Below, one piece after another: positions 37,126 through 50,229 of a stretch of 64,000 bases of DNA. The position numbers and the translations under genes were made by a program. The notes under the pieces were generated by a model that saw nothing but the letters and a program-made list of their open reading frames with translations, had not been told where the DNA came from and searched no databases. Location: the NCBI GenBank assembly GCA_019614645.1, contig JABWDB010000014.1, forward strand, positions 1,302,001 to 1,366,000, read 5' to 3'. Positions within the stretch are counted from its first letter, which is position 1; each line of letters begins with the position of its first letter. Source of the DNA: Stratiolaelaps scimitus (Eukaryota > Arthropoda > Arachnida > Mesostigmata > Laelapidae).

Positions 37126-38581
37126 CAATTATTATTTCGCTATGGGCAAAGATTTCCCTTTTGGACCGGCTACATCATAGGCGAGGATCTCCGTGTTCCA
37201 TTAATACGAGACATCGGCACGTGGCTTGCAATCTCTATGAGTCAATATATTGCGCATTTTTGAAAGGTGTTGAGGGGGAATTACTGTCATTAAATGACAA
37301 AGAGTCATCATGATATCATCGCAGTTTAATTTTAGTTCACACATCATAAATTATGGCTACTCGTAAATTGGTAAATGACCGATTCGATCTCAGACATAGT
37401 CACATTTAGTACGGAGTCTGCGGACTACTGAAAACAGTGCACACATGTGGGCGGCCCAATGATAATTAGCAGAATTTACTAATGAGAAGCTGTTAAGATA
37501 ACTAACAAATGTCCACTTGGGGAAGTAGCCACTTCAAACGGAAAAAGTTATGTATATATGTATGTGTATATATATTATATATATATATATATATATGACT
37601 GGATCGTATTTTGTCTATATCCACATGCCTTTTTCGGTGAAACAAACAGTAGAATACCTATCGATACACGGAATCGTTATATAGACTTCGCATTCATGCA
37701 GGGAAATAATTTGAAGTTGATTCCTAATCAAAGCTCTGCCACACATCAGAAGAGACAAGCGCGACAATTTCTGAACAAGAAAAGAGAATTTAATTCTGCC
37801 AAAGGGTGTCCTTTCCCATAACCGTAACTTTGGTAGACGACCAAAGACGTAGGTATATATTCTATTTTATTTTCACCTGTCTAATAGGATTAGTCCCTCG
37901 TTGATGCCGCTTTCAGTTTCTCCACAGACGTAATGTCTGCTTCGATTGCTTCGAGATGACAATACGCGATGCCCACATGTGCTGGAACACGCGAAATTCT
38001 ACGGCAAGTCTTCACAAAAATAGCCATAACCTCTTAGTAAAATAGGATTACCTAGATAATCTAAGTAGGCGCTTACGTTATTCTCTACGATCTGCGCCTG
38101 CTATATTTAGCCACACAGGGTGTCAGCCGACGCAGACGGAATCGAGATCTATCAGCATGCACAGGACGAACTCATCTCCGATATAGATGATCTGTTTGTT
38201 GAGATGATCATTATCAAGATAGACTTACCCACTTTCTATACAGTTTGAATCGCCATTGGTATTAGTACGTCCTATGCCATGCGTTTAACTCTGAATTTCA
38301 GCATGTTCTACTAAAGCCAACAGAAAATAGACAGGCTAGCAGTCTGGCTACAAGGGAGCAAGGGCAGGACGCGAAGCGGATGAGACAAAATGTCTAATCC
38401 GTCCAGTACATTTCAGCGGTGGCATCATGAAGTTGTCAGAAAGATTTCTCATATCCCCATCAGCAACGTCTCATTTGTAGGCATATGAAGTGTCTCTTTG
38501 TGTACATCTATGTGACCTATTACTTCTCGCTGCTCTGCGCTGCGCTACTAAACACAGTGGCCACGCCGTCGGCTGATGTGT
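37126..38581. other. AT-rich non-coding stretch
   Basis: No gene seen. Contains the (TA)n run at 37566-37596. Confidence 0.5.
37566..37596. repeat. (TA)n microsatellite
   Basis: An AT run of about 30 bases with a single TT step, preceded by TATGTGTA-type sequence. Confidence 0.95.
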
Positions 38582-38613
38582 TATATATATATATATATAT
38601 ATGTATAATATTC

Positions 38614-38651
<38 letters not shown>

Positions 38652-38658
38652 ATGTGTT
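38582..38658. repeat. Compound (TA)n-(TG)n microsatellite
   Basis: Two long TA runs (about 38582-38602 and 38613-38640) flank a short ATAATATTC interruption, and the second runs into a TG run (about 38640-38658). The two TA arms can fold on each other into a cruciform. Confidence 0.95.
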
Positions 38659-39500
38659 GGTAGCTTGTGTTGTCGGCCGATTTTAAGTATGGCACGTCCG
38701 CTAGCCAGCTCAGCCTTTCCGCCAGCTCATTTGTGGCGCGTTTGCAAATTTGCGGTTGGGTTGAAAGGGCCCCGCGGCAGCAGTAGCAGCAGCAGCAAAA
38801 CAAAACGGCGGCGACTCTGTTGTCTCGCTCCGTCTTGAGAAGACAAACGCCATGTGGACACGACATCACCGTCTCATGGTCAAGGGTGGCCTGAACAACC
38901 GGCCTGGATAGGGTCCGCCCCGTTGGGCGCTGCCGTCGCCGTCTTCGCTGCTCTTTGCTAAAAACAAGTACCTAGTTATATCGTGTGATAGCGCAAATGA
39001 CCGTCAACATGCTTAACATCAAAGTGACATCAACCAAAACAGCAAGAGCAACAACCACCAAGCGACGACAGCGAACCTGATGATGATGACGACAGCAGAA
39101 ATAACAATAGCCACAACTGGAGAAAGGAAGAAACGCATGCAGCAAACTGGTGGCGATGGTGATGATGATGATTGGCGATGATTACGCGTCGCGTCAGCAA
39201 AACTACAGCTAACTTGCGGCAAAGAGACAGGTGGCAGCTCGGGATAATTGCCGGCTACAATGGACACATTAACAGCACGGGCAAATCGTTGACATCAGTG
39301 GAGGCATCGGGCTGGAAGCGGCAGATGAGTCCGGCAGTAGTAAAGTAGCGGTTGTTGTAGCTGTTGTTCTAACAGCAGCAGTTGTCGGTAAGCTGGGAGC
39401 CGGGGGCCAGGCCGCCAATGAGAAAGCTTTAGCGTGGCAACGCCTGTGGTGGCGACGGCGGTGGTTCTACTGCGATACGGTGCTTGAGTCAGTCATCGGA
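38659..39500. other. GC/CAG-rich patch, no exon identified
   Basis: Short CAG runs (about 38775-38795) and CAA/GAT/GTT triplets (about 39035-39180, 39350-39380) resemble the patches at 10-16 kb. Frames on both strands are low-complexity. Could be a promoter or UTR region; unproven. Confidence 0.4.
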
Positions 39501-39910
39501 GTGAATTCGTCCATAGGAGGCGGGAGGAGGGGCAATGGTTTTAGCAATGAAACTGAAATGAACAATAAATAAACGATTTGAAGTGATGAAGACCACAGCG
39601 ACTTGTGACGATTCTGTGCCTGCGATTGCCACGCGATAGAGGAATTGTCGATCATCTTGCATCCCCTGGCATTTGTTTATAATAGGCTGGTGATCATAAT
39701 GATATATAATATGCAGTGATTTTACTAGGTTGGCTGTAAGCCGAAGACAAAATATTGATTAATTATTGTAAAAAAAACAACACGTAGTCGTCTATGAGCT
39801 ACATTCATCATCTAAGAGTAGATTAGAAGACTAGGCTCAAGGGATGAGAGAGAAGACGAACTGATGGCCTAACGAGTGCCTCGTCTGAATAGGCAAGGTC
39901 AACAAGGGGG

Positions 39911-39913
<3 letters not shown>

Positions 39914-39941
<28 letters not shown>
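39914..39941. repeat. (TA)n microsatellite
   Basis: Fourteen AT units. Confidence 0.97.
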
Positions 39942-39944
<3 letters not shown>

Positions 39945-41579
39945 AAATGCTTGAGAAGGTCGAAACTAATGAGCAATTTGAAAATCAAGGCCTGCCACCG
40001 ATTTTACGAATGTGCTATTTTTTAATTGGAGTGGATATTCGTTTAATACTCTCAAGCGGAACAAAATTACTGAATTAGTTAGCCATGTACACACAGATAT
40101 ATGAATTCGTCGCCAACTCGTAAAAGGCACGCATGTAAGTATGGTTATATATGAGTGAATATGAATAATTTTCGTGCAATGTCGATTTTCGTTCTATCTT
40201 GATTTGTATCTTTGCCATATTTCGTCAGGGACCTTCCGAAATCTATTAGATGACCGAATTTCGCGAGTTATTATACCCAAAATATCGGATTTCTGTGAAA
40301 CCAGAGCGGCGTAAGTCCACGGCCCAACTGTGGAAGGCCATGTATTATAATATCTGCGTATAGGCCCTGTTTCACAGGAACCACATGCACTCTCAATCCG
40401 GTAACAAAATTGTGGAGTGCCTATTCGGCGAAAGGCCAGTTATAACTAAAAACGCATAAAAAGGCAATTCGAAACACGTTTCCGATTGATCGCAATGAAA
40501 CGCACAACCATTGTGTACATGCCGAGAAATAGGTAAAATGTAGAATTAGTTCACCGTTGATCTTCATGTGTACGAAGTGACGAGGACGTTTTTACGTTTG
40601 ATAGTCATCTCGGGCAAACGTACGAGACGTCCGCTTGACGTATAAAATAGCCCAAATGAATTTCAACACGGTCTGCTATTTACAGATAGAACAGTTTCGA
40701 GATGTATCGGCCTAAAAACGCAGCTCGCTTATCGTAACTGTTCAAGCTTTTGAGTAGATACATTGGCGCCAATCTTTCGTATTTATTTTGACAAGCCGAT
40801 TTTCTCAATTTTCGACAAAAATGTATGGTACCCTTTTGTGCGGAGGCACTTCATATGTGTACGGACTATTTCTGTCTGCTGACTCCTGCTCCAATAGATA
40901 TTCAATCAGCAGACATTGAAGATGTTACTAGAATGCACGATGTACACCTCGTACTGTGTATGGGATGCAATGTAAGCTCAGATCTAAATGCAGAAGACTA
41001 ACAGATGTGTATCCTCAGGGTACCTTGGAGAATGTTGCTATCTTTTACTTAGTGCTATTTTAAGGAATAGACTGAGCTTGTGAATTATTAGATTTATAGC
41101 ATAATATAAACTAAACTAAAAATCCTTCGAAAAATCCTCCGAACGATATCAGGCCTTTATTCAACTACTAAACTAAACTTTTCAGGCTGACTCTCGTGCG
41201 ACGTTTTTTTTTCAGATTCACGGAAACGCTTTGGCGTTGCTTTAACGGGCGTACCCGTAAAATTCAACTATTGGCCACGCATCATATAAGTACAAATATT
41301 GACAGAGAGATTAATGGATTCACAATCCAGAACAAATTAACCGTAGAGAATACACGTGCGTCGTGGTTAATATTGACCGAGAAACATACGAGAACAAGTC
41401 GTTATGAAGTAACACGACTTCATTCGAGTGAAGGGCCCCCTTGCTGGAAAGCTGGTGGAGAATTCACCCAGTGCAAAGGTTGGTACATTACTTTTTCTGC
41501 TTATCTCAATTCTGAGCATGTGTCGGTCCATGTTCTTCCAGTATCGCTTTGGGGGTCGACTTCATTCGGTCTGTTCTGT
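39942..41579. other. AT-rich non-coding stretch, nothing seen
   Basis: Very few open frames and no repeat member recognised between about 39950 and 41190. A 129-codon frame at 41196-41585 (plus) has no recognisable domain. Confidence 0.5.
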
Positions 41580-43800
41580 CACTAGCAGCAACAGTAACTC
41601 TAGCCCCGTTTATTCTGCACAAGTAGGAAGAGGAGGAGGAGCAGCAGCCGCCACCGCGACAAGTTAGAGTTAGATGTCGGCGCGACGGTTGCGCGGCACC
41701 GGCCATCGTTGGCACCGGCTCCGCCTCAGTTCCAGGACCTAGGCCCCAGGCATGGTTGTTTCGGCCGAGACACCTGGTGCGGTGAGTGTGCATACTATGC
41801 CGCCGAGTGGCCGCTACGGTGTATTCTACGACCGAGAGGGGTAGAGCGAGGGACGTCGCCTTCGCCATAGCTGGCATGATAAATCAGCACCTCCCTTGGG
41901 GGTTTCTGCTCTGCATAGCTCCCCACCAACACCTACAACTCGTCTTCTCCCTGCCCCTGCCCCAACTAACCCCATGTCCCATACTTTGCCTCCACTGCTG
42001 CAGCTACCGCTGCCCTATGGTCACAGGAGCAGAGGCGAGCGGGTGGCCTAGCTGGCCCGGCGCACCTATCCTAAGAACGTTATGTTTAACAATGGCAACT
42101 GGCTGTGGCAGCGGCCGACCAGAGCTCGAGTCACACTAATGACTTACTCTCTTTGGAGCGAGGCCCCGCCGGCAGAACAGGGCAGACACAGACTGTACGA
42201 CGTTATAAAGACGGGCGAACAGTCAGTCGGCCTTGCTAACCGACACGAACAGTGGTGTGTCCGTTATTGTAGCAGAGCGTATAACCTCGTATCGACGATG
42301 ACGACGGCAGCGACATTGTTGTTGCTGAGTGCGAACCCACGGTTTGTCTACATCGACCACACTCCACGGCCACCGGTGGCGGCGTCGTCGTCCTCGAGCG
42401 CAGTTCATCGTAACAGTCTGCAGAGTTAGCATGTTCGAGAAGCATTCGCTATAAGAGAAGCTCAACTGAACGAGTTATTAAAATCACATGCGATGAAGGC
42501 AGCGCCATACATTGGTCGCGCTGCAGCGCCGGCTAAACGACAGATATCAGCCTACAGACAATGACCCTTCGAAGTGAAAATGCGCTGTTGTGGCGTTGAT
42601 CTCCTCGAACGTAACAAAATGAAAAACGGAAGAGGATAGTGACGAACAAGAACACGGAGAAGAAGACCCACGAGTCCCGCCGTAGACAGCGACGGAATCA
42701 GCACCAGCAGCAATCAACATGAGAAATTCTATGTAAGGAACATCTATTCGAGTCGGAGGCGTTGCGGCTGCTGTTGCCGCGACGGGAATCCCGTTGGGAG
42801 CAATCTTTTGCTACCAATGAGCGCTGCGCCACCCGCCGCCTCCAGCGAGGGAGGCGCGACACGGCAGAACGGGATAACAGTTACGCAGGGAGCTGTGAAC
42901 TCGCCGTTGCGGGGAAACGTGTTATCAGCGAGAGGCGTGGGAACGCCGGACGCTGGCCAAGGCGAGCAAACGATAGGCGAACTGTTCATCTTCGCGAAGA
43001 GAACGAATTTATATTGCGTCATTTACGCAATGCTAATGATGCGAACATATCGTCGTTGAAATGGAATATCCAGCCATGAAATTGCCGTAGAGCTTATCCA
43101 CTGTGAAATGCGCAAATGATCATTATCTATGAAACGTGCCACTGAGTTCCTAATTAGACACGTTCCTCTTATTCCCACCGATCTCGACGGCAAGTAGCAG
43201 CAATCGTGCACAAGTATGTAATATTCCCCTTAACGTCTGTATACTATCCTCACGCTAACAATAATACCTAAAATTCTCTAGTCGTATGCTAGGCCGGACG
43301 GCCCCATGCGCAATAAGTTCACTGTGCACTGTATTGTGTTGCAGTCACCTTCGCAAAAGTCACCTGACAATTATGAATTATTATAAACAAAGAGCAGAAG
43401 CGCTATTCGAGCTGCCGTCGCCGCCACCATCTGAATCGGTTTCTATCTTGATTAGATCAGGTGGCGATTGCTTGCGGCCGAAGGTGCCGAGACGCCGGCA
43501 GCGACCATAGCACGAGGTCTCAGGGAACGCGTCGGCGGCCACCGCTCTGCGAGCCAAAGAGTTTTCTTCTGCATATGTCCCCTCTCAATTCCGACCTTGG
43601 CCCAGCGATGAGGGGCGGCAGCGGCGGCGGCAGGCTCAGTCTGTTGACTGAGCAGCTGTTGCTGCTGCTGCTGCAACAACAGCAGATGAGTAGAGTGATA
43701 TCCAACCGTTCAGTTCTTCTTCACGATGAATTCAATGCTTGTCGCCGAACGGTCAGATATCTTCGCCGGGCGACGCGGCGAAGTCAGCGGCGTTGAGCGC
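41580..43800. other. GC-rich patch with CAG/CTG runs
   Basis: GC-rich with triplet runs at about 41635-41660 (GGA/GCA), 42380-42400 and 43651-43690 (CTG then CAA/CAG). Frames are open on both strands. One on the minus strand (43452-43679) reads LLQQQQQQLLSQQ and then AAAAAA and could be mistaken for a poly-Gln transcription factor exon. No folded domain was found. Confidence 0.4.
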
Positions 43801-44316
43801 AGCTCCAATGCATAAAAAGTAATGCACGCTGCGAGTGGCGACTAACAGGAGCAGGACGAAACGCTAACACGCGAAGGAATGAACTACGACAGAAGCGGCC
43901 AAAGAACAGAAGCGCAATGAACAATTTCTGGATCGGTGTCTGATGGAACATTGCCGCCTGTTCAGCTATTGTACTTGCTAACTGAGTTATTCAACGAAGA
44001 GTGAATAACAGCTATTGAATGATTTCGCCAGCTTCGTCTGTTGAGCCATAGCCGGCATTGAGTTGAATCATTTGGAAGATACACACAGACACATTTTATC
44101 GGTGGTAAACAAGAGCGAGTTCATCTCAGGAGAACCTTGTATACCGTAGGCTAATGGAGTGAAGCTTGAATCAGCTTATCTGAGTTGTTGATGACGACGC
44201 GAGATTCGAATTGACTTTGTGACATTTGAAGGGCGTACTTGTACAATGGCGATATTGATCGTAGTTGAATCGGAAAATGCTGATATTGATTGTGGGACTA
44301 TTTAGGTTGTTTAAGG

Positions 44317-44349
<33 letters not shown>

Positions 44350-45430
44350 CGCCCGTGCATCCGTAATATTTTGTTGGTATGGTGATGGATTGCTCAAACG
44401 GAAACGCAATAAATAAAACTACTAAAATGTTACAAATACTAACCACGTGGCACAGTGTTAGCTATGAGTCAGCGTGCAAGAATGACTTTGCTTTAGATAC
44501 AAGCTAATGTGGCGTGGTCATACCAGTCTCAGCGTGAAACAACTGTACAAATAATTCCTGATCACGGCGTGTCGTTCCCAAGTGATTACCACAAGGTCTT
44601 TGGCCACTGTCCTGCATTAAGGGCCAACACATTTTGCCCGTGTTTAAGTCGCCTATTGGTTATTTTCTTGAGTCTGGCAACAATCAACAACCTCATTCAG
44701 GTTTCGTGCAGGGCTACATTGTTTCAGCTACGGGGCTCTTGAGGCCCATTTTAGTACTGTACTGAAGAAATAAGGCTCTTACAGGCCTCTATGGCATAGC
44801 AAGGTTGGTGCCTTGTGGTATCTCGTACCGTATGCATTATAGTTGTGGGCATTGTATGAACATTTAGTACGGAGTTGTCAGAGACTATGACAGGGCTGTA
44901 AAATAATGAGCGGGATTGCTTGGATATCGATTTGATCTTATCTAATAACTAACTGAAGGTTAGCTATTATAAATTCGAAGAATAACTGCGATCTGATTGC
45001 GAACTGAGATCATTGTGTATCTCGTTGTGAACTGTGGATGTAATTAACAATAGGTTCTTCGGTGTATTTCACACGAGGAGCTCAGTAGCTCAACAACCGA
45101 TATCGATTTATCCCTAGGGATCCCGTAGACTTGGCCCTTCTGAAAGCGAAGTGATGCTTATCTTAAAGACCGCCGGTAGGTCCGTATCTGTTCGAAAGAC
45201 CGGCTATCTGAACAAACTAAATATACTAGACACCACTATATATACATATACATTGACCTTACTGGTGACACCTTATGACTTCAAGACACATTGAGGGCAA
45301 GCAACGACAATGGAAATGTGTGATGAGTCCATCGTTAAGTCGGCCATGTCCTATTATTTTACATATTTCCAGGACAGATTTTCATAAACAAAGTATGTGC
45401 GGGTGGATATTTTTCTGACTGAAATAAAAG
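43801..45430. other. Non-coding stretch, no gene seen
   Basis: Only short frames, and the (TA)n run at 44321-44349. Confidence 0.5.
44321..44349. repeat. (TA)n microsatellite
   Basis: About fourteen TA units following GGTATAT. Confidence 0.97.
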
Positions 45431-45471
45431 CAGTTGACCCTCAGCTGTCTGTCCACGGCAGGCCTCGTTAA
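45431..45471 (-). repeat. SINE-like fragment, partner of 18748-18787
   Basis: CAGTTGACCCTCAGCTG at 45431-45447 followed by GGCAGGCCTCGTTAA at 45457-45471. The first block differs from the one at 18748 by one base. The second, all 15 bases, is also present at 61304-61318 inside the LINE relic. Confidence 0.68.
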
Positions 45472-48379
45472 CACTGCGTGGCAACGGGATGGATTTTTCC
45501 TACCGTAATTTCTCGCAGTCAACATAAGTAGATAAGCGCCGAGAAGTGTCTAATGGGAGAAGGGATTAGAGGGGGCCATTCAGCCGTCAACGAAAGTCCA
45601 CCCATTCAGGTAATTATTCTGACATCGGAGAAAAACCTCGACAGATGTCAATGGAAAGCCCCCTTTTGTGCTTTGCCAGACAAGGTCCTATGGCGAATTT
45701 GGAGCGAGTGTACGAGTTTCATCCAAGGCCCAAAGTAAAGTTTGGTAAAAAAAATCGCCATTAAGAAGCAAAGATAAGTGCAATAAATCGATAACGATAT
45801 ATTCTTACAGTAGCTAAGCTAGCACGGACTCAACTCGAGTAGATAATATCAGTCTCTTGAGAGGAAATATCCGGATAGAGATACATAAATTAACAAGTCA
45901 TACTAGCGACCGTTCCTGCGTCAGTGCAGGTTAATACTAAACGACACGCGGCGCTGAACAACGTTATGCCTCCACATTGTTCCTGTGTACACAGCATAGT
46001 CGCAGGTCGAGTATTAAGGAACAAACCGAGAGCGATTTACTTTATGTAGAACAAATACTGTTATTGACACCTGCATATATGGAGTAGTACGTCATCTGTG
46101 ACTGCCTAGACGTTGGACTCCTCAAGCAGCGATTATCTAGCGCATTGGGCGATGTTGAGTGAGATCAGGTATTTTACTACCAGATCGATCGAATTCAATC
46201 CCGTTCGCAAGTGGAGAGCTTGAACTTTCTAAAAGATCATAATATATATTTTAGAGCTGAAAGTCACGGTCTACCTGCGCGCGTGAAACATTCGACTGTG
46301 TGGCTATAATCGTTCGTTGCAATGTTTTTGTTTTGCGCAATTTTCAACTTGTTGCATTGTAATAGTTATGCTTCAATTCAAATTCCACAGATCCACCAAT
46401 AGAAGCCGAACAAAGATGTATTTGCAAATGTTTGTTACGACGCCCACTTACAATGACTTAAATATTGTAATGACGCGGCCCTTACTAAGCGAACTACCCT
46501 TGAATAGTAAAGGAAAGACACTCGGACTTGTTGAGACGATGGGATAGCGCAGAGAGTCGGGTCGGTCGAGATGAAGACAGACCGGTGTCCACAAGATGGC
46601 GCACTGGCTGTCGAGAGATGTGTGTGGGTTGGGCGTCGGACACGAAGTGAGGTGAAGTCTGTGCGACTACCTTGAGGAAGCCACCCGCCCGTCCTGACCT
46701 CTAGCGCGCTATGTTCAATTTATTATTTTAATTATTAATAACACCATAATACACATTTATTTTGTAATAATATTTACATTCGTGTGAGGAATAAACATGC
46801 TGTATGATAAATAACTATGTTCTCTACCTTTTATGTATTCATAATCTGACGAACCACTCGTCCGTTCGTCACAAATATAATTTAAAAAAAAAATCGTTAA
46901 TTAGTAATATCCAGTCGATTTGGTGACAGTTAAACCGCCATGTGCGGACGGCTGCACAATACACCAGAGATATCGTAATAACCCGGCGCTTTCATTGATT
47001 TCAGTCAGAGTAAATGTATCCATCACGCGTTCGTTAGAACGTAAAAGAGGCCACATAGTCTGGCCGTCTTGGTATCGCCGACATCGGCCGTACCCGAGCC
47101 ATACACGGAAGGTCTAGTCGCGTTTTTAAAACCGAGAATGAATATGTCAATGTTTATGGGTCGGATTGAATTCTACTCGACTGTTACGTCCCGATGGTTG
47201 TCTCCGATCGTCTCCTTATTCGTGTCGTTTAAGAGGCGTTTTTATTTAAAATAATGTCCATGGTTTACGAGCGTAAATATTCACCCCGAACAAAAAAACA
47301 ATGGGTAACATTTTAGGCTCGCTCTGAATGAATTTCGCCCTCGTACATTGATGCTATAATATTGTTCAGAGCGGGAGCGGGGACCAAAGCGGCGCGCAGC
47401 CATACGCATACGTTTATGCCAAGATATGGCAGAAGTGGCCCCGCCAGCCATTACTCGGCCCGGTCACTGCAACTGCGCCGCAGTCGACTGCAAGCGAATA
47501 AACATCTCTGCATGTGACGCCGAAACGGGAATCTCGAGACAGTATGTGGAGCTATTCCCCCACAGGTTTGACGTTGCCTCTACGCAATCCCGAACTCTCA
47601 GCTTAGATGGCTTAGGCCCCAGCTAGTAATGTCCTGGATGAAAGAGTTCCGAGATGGCCAACCCTGATGGCACTGAACGACTCGTGTAGAAGGACTTGGC
47701 GGCGAATGGCAAGTGTTGCCTGCACCGGATCCTTGGCACGGCCACACAGCCATCCATCACGCTCTCCTCATGTTGCCATGACTCAAATCCCGCTGACGAC
47801 CTGGGCTAAACAGGGCCCAAACTGGCCGTGGGATGAACGTTGAGAATGACCGACGGCGAGGTGGGGGCCCGAACTGGCACAAGGGCAAGATTGGACCGAG
47901 TGACGAACATGAGTGGAGTGGGCCGACAAAATCCCTGCCCCGAATCTTCTTATTCTCCTACGAAAACCGATGGGAAAGTAACTCTCTACATCTGCTGCTT
48001 CTGCCGCTGATGTTGCTGCAGTGCGAGTGCCAGATGGGCAGTCCCAATGCTCAGGCAGAATATCTCCCCGTTGGGTTCCCATCCATATCCTTGCAGCAAG
48101 CACACCACCTGCACGTTGCCCTAGTGTAATCATCTGGCTTTGACGGGAGAATAGACGACGTCAATTCTATCTACGCGTACAACACGTTGAAACGAAAGTC
48201 TTGCCGTTGTTATTGTCGTGTTTCGCTATATCTGTACGTATAATGTATGTGTGTTATTATAATAGGCAATGCAGGACTGCAGGCTGTGCCTTTGCTCGCT
48301 ACACAGATTCGGCCCTTGGGTCAACAATGTAATATGGATGGAATATGGCGCCACGAGAATAGAGTTGGGTGTGTCCCAC
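45472..48379. other. Non-coding stretch, no gene seen
   Basis: Frames of up to 116 codons without recognisable domain. Around 46560-46700 a GC-rich segment contains CAAGATGGCGC, which resembles a YY1/Pho-type site, but a single site is weak evidence. Confidence 0.5.
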
Positions 48380-48401
48380 ATATATATATATATATATATA
48401 A
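48380..48401. repeat. (TA)n microsatellite
   Basis: About eleven AT units. Confidence 0.95.
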
Positions 48402-50001
48402 ATTGTATATACAGAATCTCTTTTAAAATAGAGACGAGGTTCGTAGCAGTGCTTCATATCGTAAGTGCTGCTCGCGTTTGAAATTGTTCATTTGATTATT
48501 TACCAATTGTTACGATTACAGTATTATTCACATATAATCACAATGATTTTGATGCAATTATTACATATTTACATACCTTCATATCCACTGGCCGCCCATT
48601 CGACTGATCGACGTTATTTTTGTTTCATTCACCTAATCCTATTGTTCGTAAAACCTAACGCTTTCATAGGACTAACCAAATACCCTTCGGCACCTAACAT
48701 GCTGCTCAAAAAAATACGCCAATATGTTTCAACAATTGTTCTCAGTTGATTTATCTATGTATTGGTTTGCTCGTACATGTATTATGGAATAGCCGTCGTA
48801 ACCCAACGCGTCGTCACCCCTTGTCGATTCCGTTAGACTTCCTCCTTCTGAGACGTCTCCGGTATTCTCTAGATCTAACCACCCTCCGCGGATGTCCGTA
48901 CGACCGCATAGGCTTGAATGGTCGGTCAGCCGGTCTGTCGGGGGCTTCTCCGATACGGCCAATGCCCGCAGTTCTGACAGTTGATACAGTGTAGTCCTTC
49001 GTATATTGTTCAAGATTTATCTCAATTATATAATATTTATTAGGTGTCCTCGTCTGGGCCTATCTTGATAAATATATTGGAGATGCGATATTCCTAGTAA
49101 GGACAGTGGACGCGCGTACCATTGGACAACTGAGCTTTGATTGCAACACGACTATTTAGGGTATCCATTATTACCACCACTGTATTAGTGTATGACAGTA
49201 CAGTGGACACAAACAAACGCTCCCATAATTCCCCACTTGCTAAGAATTTATTGCAACTCGACAGAATGTCTGTCCAGCTGTTCCAGTTGGTTTCGGCTGG
49301 ATGCCTTGTCCCTTCTATAATATTACAATCTTCCGTTTTAAAAAATATCGATATCATTCAGACAGTCGCATGCTCACTGAGCTACTGGTCTATCCAATAC
49401 AGTTTACTAACAAAGTTCAGAATATAACGCATCCGTGGCAGCTCACAATACCTAGTCCATAGTTCCAATACATCTCACATATCTAGTCCAGAACAACAGA
49501 ACAACCTGTTATCAACCTGAGAAAATAGTTGCCAATCGCTCTGCAGTTGCAACAACGATCGCTGCGCCTGACGGTGACTATCAAACTACGGCGCGTACCT
49601 CGAAACTACTATGTAAAGTCAAGAGGAGGTGTCTATTGGTGGTGTAGTTTTATAAGACAACGAAATCGCGGTTGCTCAGGAAACTAGTAAAATGTAAAGC
49701 AGAACCAAACTTTCGAGGTCAAAGCAATATATATCAGCTTTGAAGAACTAATCGCGTGTCAGCTGAAAGTATGATGTCAGGCATATTTATTTCGTTACTG
49801 TTCACCCTTTAAAGTAGATATAGCAGGATCGCTTCAATTCGATAGCGAGATGAAATTTGGACCAGGTTTTTGGATAAGCTGTTATCAATGGTTATCAATT
49901 GTATGCGGCGAAAGTCCGTGAGTTTCTCCTTATTATCTAGCTAAAGAGATAGGGAGATAGAGATGTATAAATTATACCGATGTATTATATATCTTGTTTG
50001 C
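48402..50001. other. AT-rich non-coding stretch, no gene seen
   Basis: Short frames only, no repeat member recognised. Confidence 0.5.
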
Positions 50002-50028
50002 TATTATTATTATTATTCTACTGTATTG

Positions 50029-50068
<40 letters not shown>
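50002..50068. repeat. Inverted (TTA)n / (AAT)n microsatellite
   Basis: About five TTA units (50002-50017) are followed after about 12 bp by about thirteen AAT units (50029-50068). The two arms are reverse complements, so the locus can form a long hairpin. It abuts the 3' end of the minus-strand SINE that starts at 50073. Confidence 0.92.
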
Positions 50069-50072
50069 GGAG

Positions 50073-50220
50073 GTAAATGTAAAGTCTTTATTGGGTTATT
50101 AAAGGAACTGCAATTTCACAATGCTTAAGTTCTCTCTTATACCATCACTCGAACCTGAGGCATTCGGCTGCTTACAGCCAGAGACTTAGCGATCCAAGGA
50201 GTTAGCAGTATGCTACGTCC
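50073..50220 (-). mobile_element. SINE family A, full-length copy
   Basis: On the minus strand: GTCTCTGGCTGT (50185-50174), box B GGTTCGAGTGA (50155-50145) exactly 30 bp further, GAACTTAAGCATTGTGAAAT, then GCAGTTCCTTTAATAACCCA and an A/T-rich tail ending at about 50073. It is the closest match to the copy at 33861-34005. A second box-B-like GGTTCGAAGCC on the minus strand at 50298-50288 has no box A and was not included. The tail runs straight into the (TTA)n array read on this strand. Confidence 0.87.
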
Positions 50221-50229
50221 ATTAATAAT

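Noticed and set aside
43452..43679. Poly-Gln/Ala minus-strand frame as a transcription factor exon
   Set aside because: Only the CAG run and flanking GC-rich sequence support it; no DNA-binding or other domain is visible.
46560..46700. Promoter based on CAAGATGGCGC
   Set aside because: A single YY1/Pho-like site without a transcription start or exon is not enough.
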